A DNA stretch of 64,000 nucleotides from Rhinopithecus roxellana (Eukaryota; Chordata; Mammalia; Primates; Cercopithecidae), in assembly GCF_007565055.1 (NCBI RefSeq), contig NC_044554.1, positions 141,359,463 to 141,423,462 on the forward strand, in the 5' to 3' direction. A program made the position numbers and the translations under genes. Below are positions 34,511 through 46,346 of this stretch, in pieces. A model generated the notes under the pieces. It ran no database searches, had not been told where the DNA came from, and saw nothing but the letters and a program-made list of their open reading frames with translations. Numbering within the stretch: the first letter of the stretch is position 1; the number at the start of each line of letters is the position of its first letter.

Positions 34511-36231
34511 CAAGCATACCTCAGTTTATTGTGCTACACTTTATTGGGCTTTGCAGATATTGCAATTTTTGCAAATTGAAGGTATGTGGCAACCTTGTGT
34601 CTAGCAATTTTATCACCACCATTTTTCCAATAGCATGTGCTCTCACTTTGTGTCTCTGTATCACACATTGATAATTCACACAATATTTCAAACGTTTTCG
34701 TTATTATTTTATCTGTAATGGAGACCTATGACCAGTTACTATTGCAATTGTTTTAGGGGTCTCTCTATGTTGCCATTAAGTTGATCGATAAATGTTGTGT
34801 GTGTTCTGAGTACTCTACTTACCTGCAGTTCCCCTGTCTTTCTCTCTCTCATTGTGCCTCCCTATTCCCTGAAACACAGCAATATAGTAATTAAGCCAAT
34901 TAATAACCCTATAATCACCTCTCAGTGTTCAAGTAAAAAAAAAAAAAGTGTCATATGTCTCTGACTTTAAAAGCTAGAAATGATTAAGCTTAGGAAGAAA
35001 GGTAAGTTAAAACCTGAGATAGGTTAAAAGCTAGACCTCTTGTGGAAAACAGCCAAGCAGTGGATATCCAAAAAAGAAGTTCTTGAAGGAAATTGAAAGT
35101 TCTAGTCCAGTGAACATATGAATGATAAGAAAGCAAAACAGCCTCATTGCTGATTTGAAGAAAGTTTTAGTGTTCTGGATAGAAAATCAATCTAACCACA
35201 ACTTTCCTTTAGGCCAAAGCCTAATCCAGAGCAAGACCCTAACTCTCTTCAATTTTATGAAGGATGAAAGGGATGAGGCAGCTGCTGAAGTAAAGTTTGA
35301 AGCTAGCAGAAGTTGGTTCATGAGGTTTAAGGAAAGAAGCCATCTCCATAACACAAAAGCACAAGACAAACCAACAAGTGTTGATCTGGAAGTTACAGTA
35401 AGTTATTCAGAAGATCTAGTTAAGATCATTGAAGGTGGCTACACGAAACAATAGATTTTCATTGTAGACTAAATAGGCATATATTGGAAGAAGATGCAAT
35501 TTACAATTTTCATAGTTAGAAGTTTGAAAACTTCAAAGAACAGGCTGACTCTCTTGTTTGGGGCTAATACAGGTGGTGGCTTTAAGACGAAGCCATTTAC
35601 CATTCCAAATATTGCAGGGCTCTTAAGAATTATGCTAAATGTACTCTGCCTATGCTCTAGAAATGGAAAAACAAAGCCTGGATTACAGTACATCTGTTTA
35701 CAGCATGGTTTACTGACTACTTTAAGCTTAGTATTAAGATGTATTGCTCTGAAAAAAAAATAATTCTTTCAAAGTATTACAGTTTCTTGTCAATGTACAT
35801 GGTCACCCATGAGCTCCGATGAAGATGTACAAGGAAATCAATGTTTTGATGCCTGCTAGCAAAATGTCCATTCTGCAGCATATGGATCAAGGAGTAATTT
35901 CAACTTTTCCAGCCTTACTATTTAATAAACGTGTTTTGTAAGGCTATCATTGCCATAGATAGTGATTCATCTGATGGAAGGATATGATTCATTGAAGGCC
36001 CTGATGACCATTAGCATTTTTTGCAAAAAAAAAGTAATCTGTGATTAAAGTATATATATTGTTTTTATAGATATAATGCAGTTGCACACTTAGTAAACTA
36101 CAGTGTAGTATAAGCATAAATTGTATATGTTCTAGGAAACAAAAAAAAATTGGAGTGAGTTTCTTTCTTGTGATATTCACTTTATCATGGTGGTCTGGAG
36201 CCTAACCCACAACATCTTCAAAGTACACTTG
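34511..36231 (+). mobile_element. Tigger1 DNA transposon, internally deleted
   Basis: Begins CAAGCATACCTCAG and ends with the inverted counterpart 'cttcaaagtacacttg', both worn copies of the Tigger1 terminal repeat; TA follows at 36232-36233. It is 1.72 kb against about 2.4 kb for the family, and much of the transposase gene's middle and end is gone (join near 35970-36000). Tc1/mariner-superfamily elements move by cut and paste with a DDE transposase; this one cannot. Confidence 0.93.
35122..35763 (+). pseudogene. Tigger1 transposase remnant
   Basis: Two open pieces follow one another. The first, 35122-35454 (110 codons), corresponds to the CENP-B-like helix-turn-helix DNA-binding region (MIRKQNSLIADLKKVLVFWI, then FEASRSWFMRFKERS). 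The second, 35494-35763 (89 codons), is the start of the DDE_1 catalytic domain (RLTLLFGANTGGGFK). A stop follows GGYTKQ at 35454, and the start of the gene is not intact. The rest of the catalytic domain is lost to stops and the deletion. The same superfamily gave rise to CENPB and the JRK/TIGD genes, but this copy is clearly dead. Confidence 0.9.
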
Positions 36232-36460
36232 TATTATAATACATAATATTATATATTATATATGAGGCATCCTATCTTGTGGTAATCCTGATCTGAAGTA
36301 CTTAACATCATTTATGAACTTTTTTCGCCAAAAAAAAATTTATCCTCAATCTAATCAGTCCAGAGTCTGAAACTGACATCCAGTTTGCAGAGTTCAGAAG
36401 ACAGAGGGAAACATTAAGCAGTACTAGGAGGAACAATCAGACGACTGGAATATGGACATT

Positions 36461-36764
36461 TATTTATTTACTTATTTATTTTGAGATGGAGTTTCATTCT
36501 TTGTTGCTCAGGCTGGAGTGCAATGGCACGATCTCGGCTCACTGCAAACTCCACCTCCCGGTTCAAGTGATTCTCCCGCCTCAGCCTCCTGAGCAGCTGG
36601 GATTACAGGCATGCACCACCACACCCAGCTAATTTTGTATTTTTAGTGGAGATGGGGTTTTTCCATGTTGGTCAGACTGGTCTCGAACTCCCGACCTCAG
36701 GTGATCCACCCGCCTCGGCCTCCGAAAGCACTGGGATTACAGGAGTGAGACACGGCGCCCGGCC
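36461..36764 (-). mobile_element. AluS, full length
   Basis: Complete antisense Alu with a TTTA-modified tail (36461-36482) and the end 'gacacggcgcccggcc'. Target-site duplication is not clear. Intermediate divergence. Confidence 0.92.
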
Positions 36765-36829
36765 AACCATTATTACAAGTCAATTCGCCTGGACACAGAT
36801 GTAAATTGCATAAGAAAGTGGGGTTATGG

Positions 36830-37080
36830 TATCAACTTAAAAGACACAAAAAGACAAAGAAACCTTATGGATAAACATTGATTTGATCTAATTAAAACTT
36901 TCAAAACAGACATTCTCAGGTTAATTGGGGGAATTTTTTAAATGCACTGACAATATTAGATAATATAATCGATATATTGCTCAATTTCTTAGGTATAATA
37001 ATGGTATTTTTAAAAGAAAAATGTTATTATTATTGGAAGATGCATCATGTAGTACTAGGGGTGTAGTTATACTTCAACAT
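36830..37080 (+). repeat. possible ancient L1M 3' UTR fragment
   Basis: 'caatttcttaggtataataa' and 'tggtatttttaaaagaaaa' resemble the 3' UTR wording of old L1s, like the remnant at 16.6 kb. Weak. Confidence 0.4.
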
Positions 37081-37214
37081 ACGTGGAAATTATTCAAACA
37101 AACATACAACTCTCTATAATATTTAAATATATATTACAGATAATGCATCTTTAAAAGAGCTAGCATGTTGCTTGTTTCATCTGTCAATAATCTTCAATGA
37201 GTAGACATTATTAT

Positions 37215-37345
37215 TTAATTTGGGCTACACATTAAAGTAACTGGGTAGTTTAAAACAATATCAACAACCAAAACAACAATTAAGCTCAAGTTCTACCCCC
37301 AGAGATTCTAAGATTCTAGACTAAGAACTTCTATTTATGCCTTAG
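37215..37345 (+). mobile_element. hAT-Charlie MITE (MER5-like)
   Basis: 'tttgggctacacattaaag', 'taactgggtagtttaaaac', 'acccccagagattctaagat' follow the MER5/Charlie type in order. Termini lost. Confidence 0.6.
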
Positions 37346-37349
37346 ATAC

Positions 37350-37395
37350 ATAAATATATTATATATATATATAATACATATATATATATATATAG
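37350..37395 (+). repeat. (TA)n microsatellite
   Basis: AT alternation that replaces the A tail of the neighbouring Alu. Confidence 0.9.
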
Positions 37396-37675
37396 GTTGG
37401 AGGCTGGAGTGCAGTGGTGTGATCTAGGCTTATCGCACCCTCTGGCCCCCCATCTTGCTGCTGTTCAAGTGATTCTCATGACTCAGCCATCCAAGTAGCT
37501 GGGATTATAGGATTACAGGTACTCACCACCATGCCCAGCTAATTTTTGTCTTTTTAGTAGAGAGAGGGTTTCGCCATATTGGCCAAGCTGGTCTCGAACT
37601 CCTGACTTCAAGTGATCTCCCTGCCTTGGCCTCCCAGAATTCTGGAATTACAGGCCTGAGCCACCACACCTGGCC
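37396..37675 (-). mobile_element. Alu (S/J), 3' tail replaced by (TA)n
   Basis: Antisense Alu from 'ggttggaggctggagtgcag' to 'ccaccacacctggcc'. The extreme 3' end is missing, and a block near 37429-37455 ('cgcaccctctggccccccat') differs from any Alu consensus, perhaps by gene conversion or a small insertion. Confidence 0.9.
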
Positions 37676-38027
37676 CAATAGCTTTTAAAGCTTTAGATAC
37701 GCTTCTAATGTGCAGCTACTGCACAAGTCAATCATCTAGCAAATGCTATGATAATGGATTGAGAGAACTATAATATGAGTACAATATTGCATGGTGAGTG
37801 AAGCAGAGGAAGCATTGCTTCATCTATCCTAATGTAGCTTAATGCTTCAGTAAATGTTTTGAAAACCTTAACAACCAAATCATTAAATGTAGTTTTTGTT
37901 TTCTACCAAAATATTTGGTGATTTATACATGTCAACATGATCTAAAATAGGATTGGTGTTGATATTAGTGTGTGTTGCATTTAATGAAAAGTTTTAATTT
38001 TATTAGGAGGATCAAGAAATGGCAAAG

Positions 38028-38268
38028 CCCATAGGCTCTGAGATCAATGGCCTTGGGTCAATGTATTAAGGTGCTGGCACATTAGCTCTGAGAGTTGGGC
38101 AAGTTGCTTAAATTTGTTTTGTTTTAGTTTCCTCTTTTGTAAAAGCGCTATGATAGAAATCACCAAGATAGTTATTGTTTTAATTAAAGATAAAAGATAT
38201 ATGAGAATCCCTTAGAAATACCTAGTAAGAACCCAGTAAATACTAATTAATTGTTAACATTATTTAAT
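38028..38268 (-). repeat. MIR SINE
   Basis: Antisense MIR: 'gttgggcaagttgcttaaa', 'agtttcctcttttgtaaaag' and 'aagaacccagtaaatacta'. Confidence 0.85.
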
Positions 38269-38418
38269 AAAATGACAGGTTTTCAATGACTAGCAGGACT
38301 CACACACATATTTTGTTTTCCTGTGGCTGATTCCAGTGAAGAAGATTCAAAATCTTGAGTTCTTTAGCATTTGAAAAACAGCGAGAGAGCATCTTGTCAA
38401 CTACAAAACATCTTCCTA

Positions 38419-38724
38419 GGCTGGGTGCGGTGGTTCATGCCTATAATCTCAGCACTTTGGGAGGCTGAGGTGAGAGGATGTCTTGAGCCCAGAAGTTCAA
38501 GAACAGCCTGGACAATAAAGTGAGACCCCATCTCTACAAAAAGTTTAAAAATGAGTCAAGAATGTTGGCTTGTGCCTACAGACACAGCTACTGAGGAGGC
38601 TGAGGTGGGAGGATGGTTTGAGTCCGAGAAGTGGAGGTTGCAGTGAGACAAGATCATGCCACTGCACTCCAGCCTGGGTGACAGAGCAAGACCCTGTCTC
38701 AAAAGACAAAACAAAACAAACAAA
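38419..38724 (+). mobile_element. AluJ, full length
   Basis: Begins GGCTGGGTGCGGTGGTTCATGCC and ends with a CAAAA-patterned tail. An 8 bp direct repeat, ATCTTCCT, flanks it at 38410-38417 and 38728-38735. Strong divergence and 'gagcccagaagttcaag' suit AluJ. Confidence 0.92.
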
Positions 38725-38735
38725 AAAATCTTCCT

Positions 38736-39800
38736 TACACCTTTAGTGAAATTCAGTGCTTGTCTTCCACCCACAAGATTTTGGCAAAACCTCTCAGAAT
38801 AATATCCTTAAGTACTTTCTGTTTCAGTTTTTGTTTTTTATACACATGGAAATATGTATTTAGAGTCACTAAAAAGACACTTGGTACTTAATTAAGATCT
38901 AAATAATATATATTGCCATTCCAAAGAGTTCCTGTTATGCTATGGTTATGTATTTGTTCTTATTTATCTCCATTCTCATAAAATATTCATCAATCTGTTT
39001 TCTTGGGATTAATAATCGTGTTTGTTGCATTTTCACTTGTCATTTTTCTTATGATATTTATTTAGTCAAAATATTAATCTATGATAGTAACAATGTACCT
39101 ATATAGTTATTATCTGGTTTTATTAAATTATGACTGCCTGTACTATTCATTTTTAGTAAATTTTTAAAATTTATTTTACAGATCTTTGCTATAAATATGA
39201 TTTATATATCACTGCCTCCACTCAAATATCCTGTACTCAACCTCATTTACATTCTTTGTTTTCTCTTCCTACTCATTTGGTTTTATGGTTTACGTGCAGT
39301 TCACTTTGTCCTTTTACTTAGAGTCAGATTTTTTCCTGAGCAATATTTTCACCATGGTGGGAGCCATCAAATTCTGCATAAGGACTTGTTTTTCCACTAT
39401 ATTCCTATATTTCTAAGGAAGAAAAGATCACTACTAATGAAATGTAATACTGATGAAATCAGATTTCTTGTTGATTTAACTACCACCTGCACATCTGGTG
39501 TATTTTTCTGGGGCTCTTCTGTTCTGTTTGTTTAACTCAGAATATAAGCACTTCACATAGAAGACGTGTCTTCTTCATTCTTCAAACAGTTCCAAAACAC
39601 AGAGCTGGCATTGAAAATTTGTTCTAAAAGATGATGTAGCACAAGCTATATATTGTGATAACATACAGTGGTAGGGTTTTTTATTACCAAGATTTGCAAA
39701 TTTCGAGAGAATAAAACTATATGCAGTACATACTTTAGGATACATACTTATGGCACAGAGTTACATTTTAGAAGCTATTTTAAGAAGTATGAGGCTTCAA

Positions 39801-39832
<32 letters not shown>

Positions 39833-40083
39833 GAAAAAAAAAAGAACAAAATTGAATTACCCATTAGTGTAAGAGAAGAAAGAACAAATCTGTTTTAGCA
39901 ATTTTTTTCAAGTCATTTCCTAGGTTCTGGAAAAGACATTTCAATCTCTAAGCTGGAAAAGCATATTTTGAAGGATTAATATTTAATTAAGATGAAAAGA
40001 CAACAAAAGACATTTGAAAATATAGGCAAATGTACAAATTCTAATGGATTTTATTTCTTTTAAAACCTTTCATGTAAATCTTT
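38736..40083. other. AT-rich unique DNA
   Basis: A frame of 112 codons at 39197-39535 is hydrophobic but has no recognised motif or start context and is taken as chance in T-rich DNA. A run of about 30 A lies at 39806-39842. Confidence 0.45.
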
Positions 40084-40099
40084 AAAATTTCAAAATAAA

Positions 40100-41439
40100 G
40101 AATCCCGGAGCAAGATGGCCAAATAGGAGCAGCTCCAGTCTCCAACTCCCAGCGCGAGCGACACAGAAGACCGGTGATTTCTGCATTTTCAACTGAGGTA
40201 CTGGGGTCATCTCACTAGGGAGTGCCGGACAATCGGTGCTGGTCAGCTGCTGCAGCCCGACCAGCGAGAGCTGAAGCAGGGCGAGGCATCACCTCACCTG
40301 GAAGCGCAAGGGGGAAGGGAATCCGTTTTCCTAGCCAGGGGAACTGAGACACACAACACCTGGAAAATCGGGTAACTCCCACCCCAATACTGTGCTTTAA
40401 GCAAACAGGCACACCAGGAGAATATATCCCACACCTGGCCGGGAGGGTCCCACACCCACGGAGCCTCCCTCACTGTTAACACAGCAGTCTGCAGTGATCT
40501 ATCCGCAAGGCAGCAGCGAGGCTGGGGGAGGGGCGCCCGCCATTGCTGAAGCTTAAGTAGGTAAACAAAGCCGCTGGGAAGCTCGAACTGGGTGGAGCTC
40601 ACAGCAGCTCAAGGAAACCTGCCTGCCTCTGTATTTGTTTTTTTTTTTTTTTTTTTTTTTTGAGACGGAGTCTCGCTCTGCTGCCCAGACTGGAGTGCTG
40701 TGGCCAGATCTCAGCTCACTGCAAGCTCCGCCTCCCGGGTTCATGCCATTCTCCTGCCTCAGCCTCCAGAGTAGCTGGGACTGCAGGCGCCCGCCACCTC
40801 GCCCGGCTAATTTTTTTGTATTTTTTAGTAGAGACGGGGTTTCACCGTGTTAGCCAGGATGGTCTCGATCTCCTGACCTCGTGATCCGCCTGTCTCGGCC
40901 TCCCAAAGTGCTGGGATTACAGGCTTGAGCCACCGTGTAGACTCCACCTCTGGGGACAGCGCACAGCTGAAGACCAACAGGGGAAGCAGCGGGGGCCGGT
41001 GCAGACGCGAGCGACTCTGTCTGACAGCTTTGGGGAGAGCCGTGGATCTCCCAACGCGGAGGTTGAGATCTGAGAACAGACAGACTGCCTGCTCAGGTGG
41101 GTCCCTGACCCCTGAGTAGCCTAGCTGGGAGACATCCCCCACTAGGGGCAATCTGACACCCCACACCTCACAGGGTGGAGTACACCCCTGAGAGGAAACT
41201 TCCAAAGGAAGAATCAGACAGGTACATTCGCTGTTCAGCAATATTCTATCTTCTGCAACCTCTGCTGCTGATACCCAGGCAAACAGGGTCTGGAGTGGAC
41301 CTCAAGCAATCTCCAACAGACCAAGAGACAGTCCTTCTGACTGTCAGAAGGAAAACTATCAAACAGGAAGGACACCTATACCAAAACCCCATCAGTACGT
41401 CACCATCATCAAAGACCAGAGACAGATAAAACCACAAAG
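40100..41439 (+). promoter_or_regulatory. L1 5' UTR with internal promoter, split by an Alu
   Basis: GC-richer leader. Unlike the older L1, the YY1-type element AAGATGGCC is intact at about 40112-40120. L1 transcription is driven by RNA polymerase II from within this UTR. The AluY at 40634-40935 interrupts it about 530 bp from the start, beyond the core promoter but within the transcribed leader. The antisense frames of 93-138 codons here are UTR/Alu artefacts. Confidence 0.88.
40634..40935 (-). mobile_element. AluY (Old World monkey type) nested in L1 5' UTR
   Basis: Antisense Alu with a long T run, ending 'ggcttgagccaccg'. The first nine or so Alu bases (the reversed GCGCCCGGCC) are missing. 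Only four bases, TGTA, are duplicated (40630-40633 and 40936-40939). Removing the Alu and one TGTA restores a continuous L1 UTR, 'gcctctgtagactccacc'. The 'cttgagccacc' variant matches the AluY at 1.8 kb. It must be younger than the host L1. Confidence 0.95.
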
Positions 41440-42455
41440 ATGGGGAAGAAGCAGGGCAGAAAAGCTGGAAATTCAAAAAATGAGAGCGCATCTCCCCCTG
41501 CAAAGGAGCGCAGCCCATCGCCAGCAACGGATCAAAGCTGGTCAGAGAATGACTTTGACGAGATGAGAGAAGAAGGCTTCAGTCCATCAAACTTCTCAGA
41601 GCTAAAGGAGGAATTACGTACCCAGCACAAAGAAACTAAAAATCTTGAAAAAAGAGTGGAAGAATTGACAGCTAGACTAATTAATGCAGAGAAGGTCATA
41701 AACGAAATGACAGAGATGAAAACCATGACACGAGAAATACGTGACAAATGCACAAGCTTCAGTAACTGACTCGATCAACTGGAAGAAGGGGTATCAGCTA
41801 TTGAAGATCAAATGAATGAAATGAAGCGAGAAGAGAAACCAAAAGAAAAAAGAAGAAAAAGAAATGAACAAAGCCTGCAAGAAGTATGGGATTATGTAAA
41901 AAGACCAAATCTATGTCTGATTGGGGTGCTGCAAGTGAGGGGGAAAATGGAAACAAGTTGGAAAACACTCTTCAGGATATCATCCAGGAGAACTTCCCCA
42001 ACCTAGTAGGGCAGGCCAACATTCAAATTCAGGAAATACAGAGAACGCCACAAAGATACTCCTCCAGAAGAGCAACTCCAAGACACATAATTGCCAGATT
42101 CACCAAAGTTGAAATGAAGGAAAAAATCTTAAGGGCAGCCAGAGAGAAAGGTCGGGTTACCCACAAAGGGAAGCCCATCAGACTAACAGCAGATCTCTCA
42201 GCAGAAACTCTACAAGCCAGAAGAGAGTGGGGGCCAATATTCAACGTTCTTAACGAAAAGAATTTTCAACCCAGAATTTCATATCCAGCCAAACTAAGTT
42301 TCATAAGTGAAGGAGAAATAAAATCATTTACAGATAAGCAAATGCTTAGAGATTTTGTCACCACCAGGCCTGCCTTACAAGAGACCCTGAAGGAAGCCCT
42401 AACCATGGAAAGGAACAACCTGTACCAGCCATTGCAAAAACATGCCAACATGTAA
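41440..42455 (+). pseudogene. L1 ORF1 (RNA-binding protein), one stop and one frameshift
   Basis: ORF1p binds L1 RNA as a trimer. Start MGKKQGRKAGNSKNESASPP at 41440 is a normal ORF1 N terminus, followed by the coiled-coil (ELRTQHKETKNLEKRVEELT). At codon 110 a TGA (41767-41769) stands where CGA is expected, a CpG-type C-to-T change. The frame then continues through DQMNEMKREEK and WDYVKRPNLCLIG, but a small indel near 41918-41950 shifts it. The RRM and C-terminal domain are read in the other frame, 41886-42455, with FTKVEMKEKILRAAREKGRV and LSAETLQARREWGPIFN, ending at the normal stop. Total span fits about 338 residues. Confidence 0.95.
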
Positions 42456-42518
42456 AGACCATCGAGGCTAGGAAGAAACTGCATCAACTAACAAGCAAAA
42501 TAACCAGTTAATATCATA

Positions 42519-45500
42519 ATGGCAGGATCAAGTTCACACATAACAATATTAACCTTAAATGTAAATGGACTAAATGCTCCAATTAAAAGACACAGACTGG
42601 CAAACTGGATAAAGAGTCAAGACCCATCAGTCTGCTGTATTCGGGAGACCCATCTCACATGCAGAGACATACATAGGCTCAAAATAAAGGGATGGAGGAA
42701 GATCTACCAAGCAAATGGAGAACAAAAAAAAAGCAGGGGTTGCAATCCTAGTCTCTGATAAAACAGACTTTAAACCATCAAAGATCAAAAGAGACAAAGA
42801 AGGCCATTACATAATGGTAAAGGGATCAATTCAACAGGAAGAGCTAACTCTCCTAAATATATATGCACCCAATACAGGAGCACCCAGATTCATAAAGCAA
42901 GTCCTTAGAGACTTACAAAGAGACTTAGACTCCCATACAATAATAATGGGAGACTTCAACACTCCACTGTCAACATTAGACAGATCAACGAGACAGAAAG
43001 TTAACAAGGATATCCAGGAATTGAACTCATCTCTGCACCAAGTGGACCTAATAGACATCTATAGAACTCTCCACCCCAAATCAACAGAATATACATTCTT
43101 CTCAGCAGCACATCGCACTTATTCCAAAATTGACCACATAATTGGAAGTAAAGCACTCCTCAGCAAATGTAAAAGAACAGAAATTAGAACAAACTGTCTC
43201 TTAGACCACAGTGCAATCAAACTAGAACTCAGGACTAAGAAACTCAATCAAAACCGCTCAACTACATGGAAACTGAACAACCTGCTCCTGAATGACTACT
43301 GGGTACATAATGAAATGAAAGCGGAAATAAAGATGTTCTTTGAAACCAATGAGAACAAAGATACAACATACCAGAATCTCTGGGACACATTTAAAGCAGT
43401 GTGTAGAGGGAAATTTATAGCACTAAATGCTCACAAGAGAAAGCAGGAAAGATCTAAAATTGACACTCTAACATCACAATTAAAAGAACTAGAGAGGCAA
43501 GAGCAAACACATTCAAAAGCTAGCAGAAGGCAAGAAATAACTAAGATCAGAGCAGAACTGAAGGAGATAGAGACACAAAAAACCCTCCAACAAATCAATG
43601 AATCCAGGAGTTGGTTTTTTGAAAAGATCAACAAAATTGACAGACCGCTAGCAAGGCTAATAAAGAAGAAAAGAGAGAGGAATCAAATAGATGCAATAAA
43701 AAATGATAAAGGGGATATCACCACTGACCCCACAGAAATACAAACAACCATCAGAGAATACTATAAATGCTTCTATGCAAATCAACTAGAAAATCTAGAA
43801 GAGATGGATAATTTCCTGGACACTTACACTCTCCCAAGGCTAAACCAGGAAGAAGTTGAATCCCTGAATAGACCAATAGCAGGCTCTGAAATTGAGGCAA
43901 CAATTAATAGCCTACACACCAAAAAAAGTCCAGGACCAGATGGATTCACAGCTGAATTCTACCAGAGGTACAAGGAGGAGCTGGTACCATTCCTTCTGAA
44001 ACTATTCCAATCAATAGAAAAAGAGGGAATCCTCCCTAACTCATTTTATGAGGCCAACATCATCCTGATACCAAAGCCTGGCAGAGACACAACAAAAAAA
44101 GGGAATTTTAGACCAATATCCCTGATGAACATCGATGTAAAAATTCTCAATAAAATACTGGCAAACCGGATTCAGCAGCACATCAAAAAGCTTATCCACC
44201 ATGATCAAGTGGGCTTCATCCCTGGGATGCAAGGCTGGGTCAACATTCGCAAATCAATAAACGTAATCCAGCATATAAACAGAACCAAAGACAAGAACCA
44301 CATGATTATCTCAATAGATGCAGAAAAGGCTTTTGACAAAATTCGACAGCCCTTCATGCTAAAAATGCTCAATAAATTCGGTATTGATGGAACGTACCTC
44401 AAAATAATAAGAGCTATTTATGACAAACCCACAGCTAATATCATACTGAATGGGCAAAAACTGGAAAAATTCCCTTTGAAAACTGGCACAAGACAGGGAT
44501 GCCCTCTCTCACCACTCCTATTCAACATAGTGTTGGAAGTTCTGGCTAGGGCAATCAGGCAAGAGAAAGAAATCAAGGGTATCCAGTTAGGAAAAGAGGA
44601 AGTCAAATTGTCCCTGTTTGCAGATGACATGATTGTATATTTAGAAAACCCCATCGTCTTAGCCCAAAATCTCCTTAGGCTGATAAGCAACTTCAGCAAA
44701 GTCTCAGGATACAAAATTAATGTGCAAAAATCACAAGCATTCTTATACACCAGTAACAGACAAGCAGAGAGCCAAATCAGGAATGAACTTCCATTCACAA
44801 TTGCTTCAAAGAGAATAAAATACCTAGGAATCCAGCTTACAAGGGATGGAAAGGACCTCTTCAAGGAGAACTACAAACCACTGCTCAGTGAAATAAAAGA
44901 GGACACAAACAAATGGAAGAACATACCATGCTCATGGATAGGAAGAATCAATATCGTGAAAATGGCCATACTGCCCAAGGTTATTTATAGATTCAATGCC
45001 ATCCCCATCAATCTACCAATGAGTTTCTTCACAGAATTGGAAAAAACTGCTTTAAAGTTCATATGGAACCAAAAAAGAGCCCACATTGCCAAGACAATCC
45101 TAAGTCAAAAGGACAAAGCTGGAGGCGTCACGCTACCTGACTTCAAACTATACTACAAGGCTACAGTAACCAAAACAGCATGGTACTGGTACCAAAACAG
45201 AGATATAGACCAATGGAACCGAACAGAGTCCTCAGAAATAATACCACACATCTACAGCCATCTGATCTTTGACAAACCTGAGAGAAACAAGAAATGGGGA
45301 AAGGATTCCCTATTTAACAAATGGTGCTGGGAAAATTGGCTAGCCATAAGTAGAAAGCTGAAACTGGATCCTTTCCTTACCCCTTATACGAAGATTAATT
45401 CAAGATGGATTAGAGACTTAAATGTTAGACCTAATATCATAAAAACCCTAGAAGAAAATCTAGGTAGTACCATTCAGGACATAGGCATGGGCAAGGACTT

Positions 45501-46346
45501 CATGTCTAAAACACCAAAAGCAATGGCAGCAAAAGCAAAAATTGACAAATGGGATCTAATTAAACTCAAGAGCTTCTGCACAGCAAAAGAAACTACCATC
45601 AGAGTGAACAGGCAACCTACAGAATGGGAGAAAATTTTTGCAACCTACTCATCTGACAAAGGGTAATATCCAGAATCTACAAAGAACTCAAACAAATATA
45701 CAGGAAAAAAACAAACAACCCCATCAAAAAGTGGGCAAAGGATATGAACAGACATTTCTCAAAAGAAGACATTCATACAGCCAACAGACACATGAAAAAA
45801 TGCTCATCATCACTCGCCATCAGAGAAATGCAAATCAAAACCACAATGAGATACCATCTCACACCGGTTAGAATGGCAATCATTAAGAAGTCAGGAAACA
45901 ACAGGTGTTGGAGAGGATGTGGAGAAATAGGAACACTTTTACACTGTTGGTGGGATTGTAAACTAGTTCAACCATTATGGAAAACAGTATGGCAATTCCT
46001 CAAGGATCTAGAACTAGATGTACCATATGACCCAGCCATCCCAATACTGGGTATATACCCAAAGGATTATAAATTATTCTACTACAAAGACACATGCACA
46101 CGTATGTTTATTGCGGCACTATTCACAATAGCAAAGACTTGGAATCAACTCAAATGTCCATCGGTGACAGACTGGATTAAGAAAATGTGGCACATATACA
46201 CCATGGAATACTATGCAGCCATAAAAAAGGATGAGTTTGCGTCCTTTGTAGGGACATGGATGCAGCTGGAAACCATCACTCTTAGCAAACTATCACAAGA
46301 AGAGAAAACCAAACACCGCATGTTCTCACTCATTGGTAGGAACTGA
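42519..46346 (+). pseudogene. L1 ORF2 (endonuclease/reverse transcriptase), two single-base frameshifts
   Basis: ORF2p has an AP-type endonuclease, a reverse transcriptase and a Cys-rich C terminus. The ATG is at 42519, and the first 79 codons hold LTLNVNGLNAPIKRHRL (catalytic Asn) and IRETHL (catalytic Glu). One extra A in an A run (42724-42732) shifts the frame. The next 983 codons (42715-45666) are open: YAPN, MGDFNTPLS, the LDHSAIKLEL strand (Leu at 43201 where Ser is usual), the RT core with GFIPGMQGW, SIDAEKAFDKI, TGTRQGCPLSPLLFN and FADD at 44617-44628. One lost base at about 45664 makes a premature TAA. The last 200 codons (45744-46346) carry the CWRGCGEIGTLLHCWWDC motif and the normal end. 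Full span suits 1275 residues. Confidence 0.96.

Noticed and set aside
35122..35763. Domesticated Tigger transposase gene
   Set aside because: The frame is broken, the catalytic domain is mostly deleted, and the terminal repeats remain around it, as in an ordinary dead element.
39197..39535. 112-codon hydrophobic frame as a membrane protein
   Set aside because: T-rich DNA yields hydrophobic codons by chance; no start context, homologous wording or neighbouring exon.
42715..45666. 983-codon frame as a host gene
   Set aside because: It is L1 ORF2 by its endonuclease strands, RT core and FADD motif.
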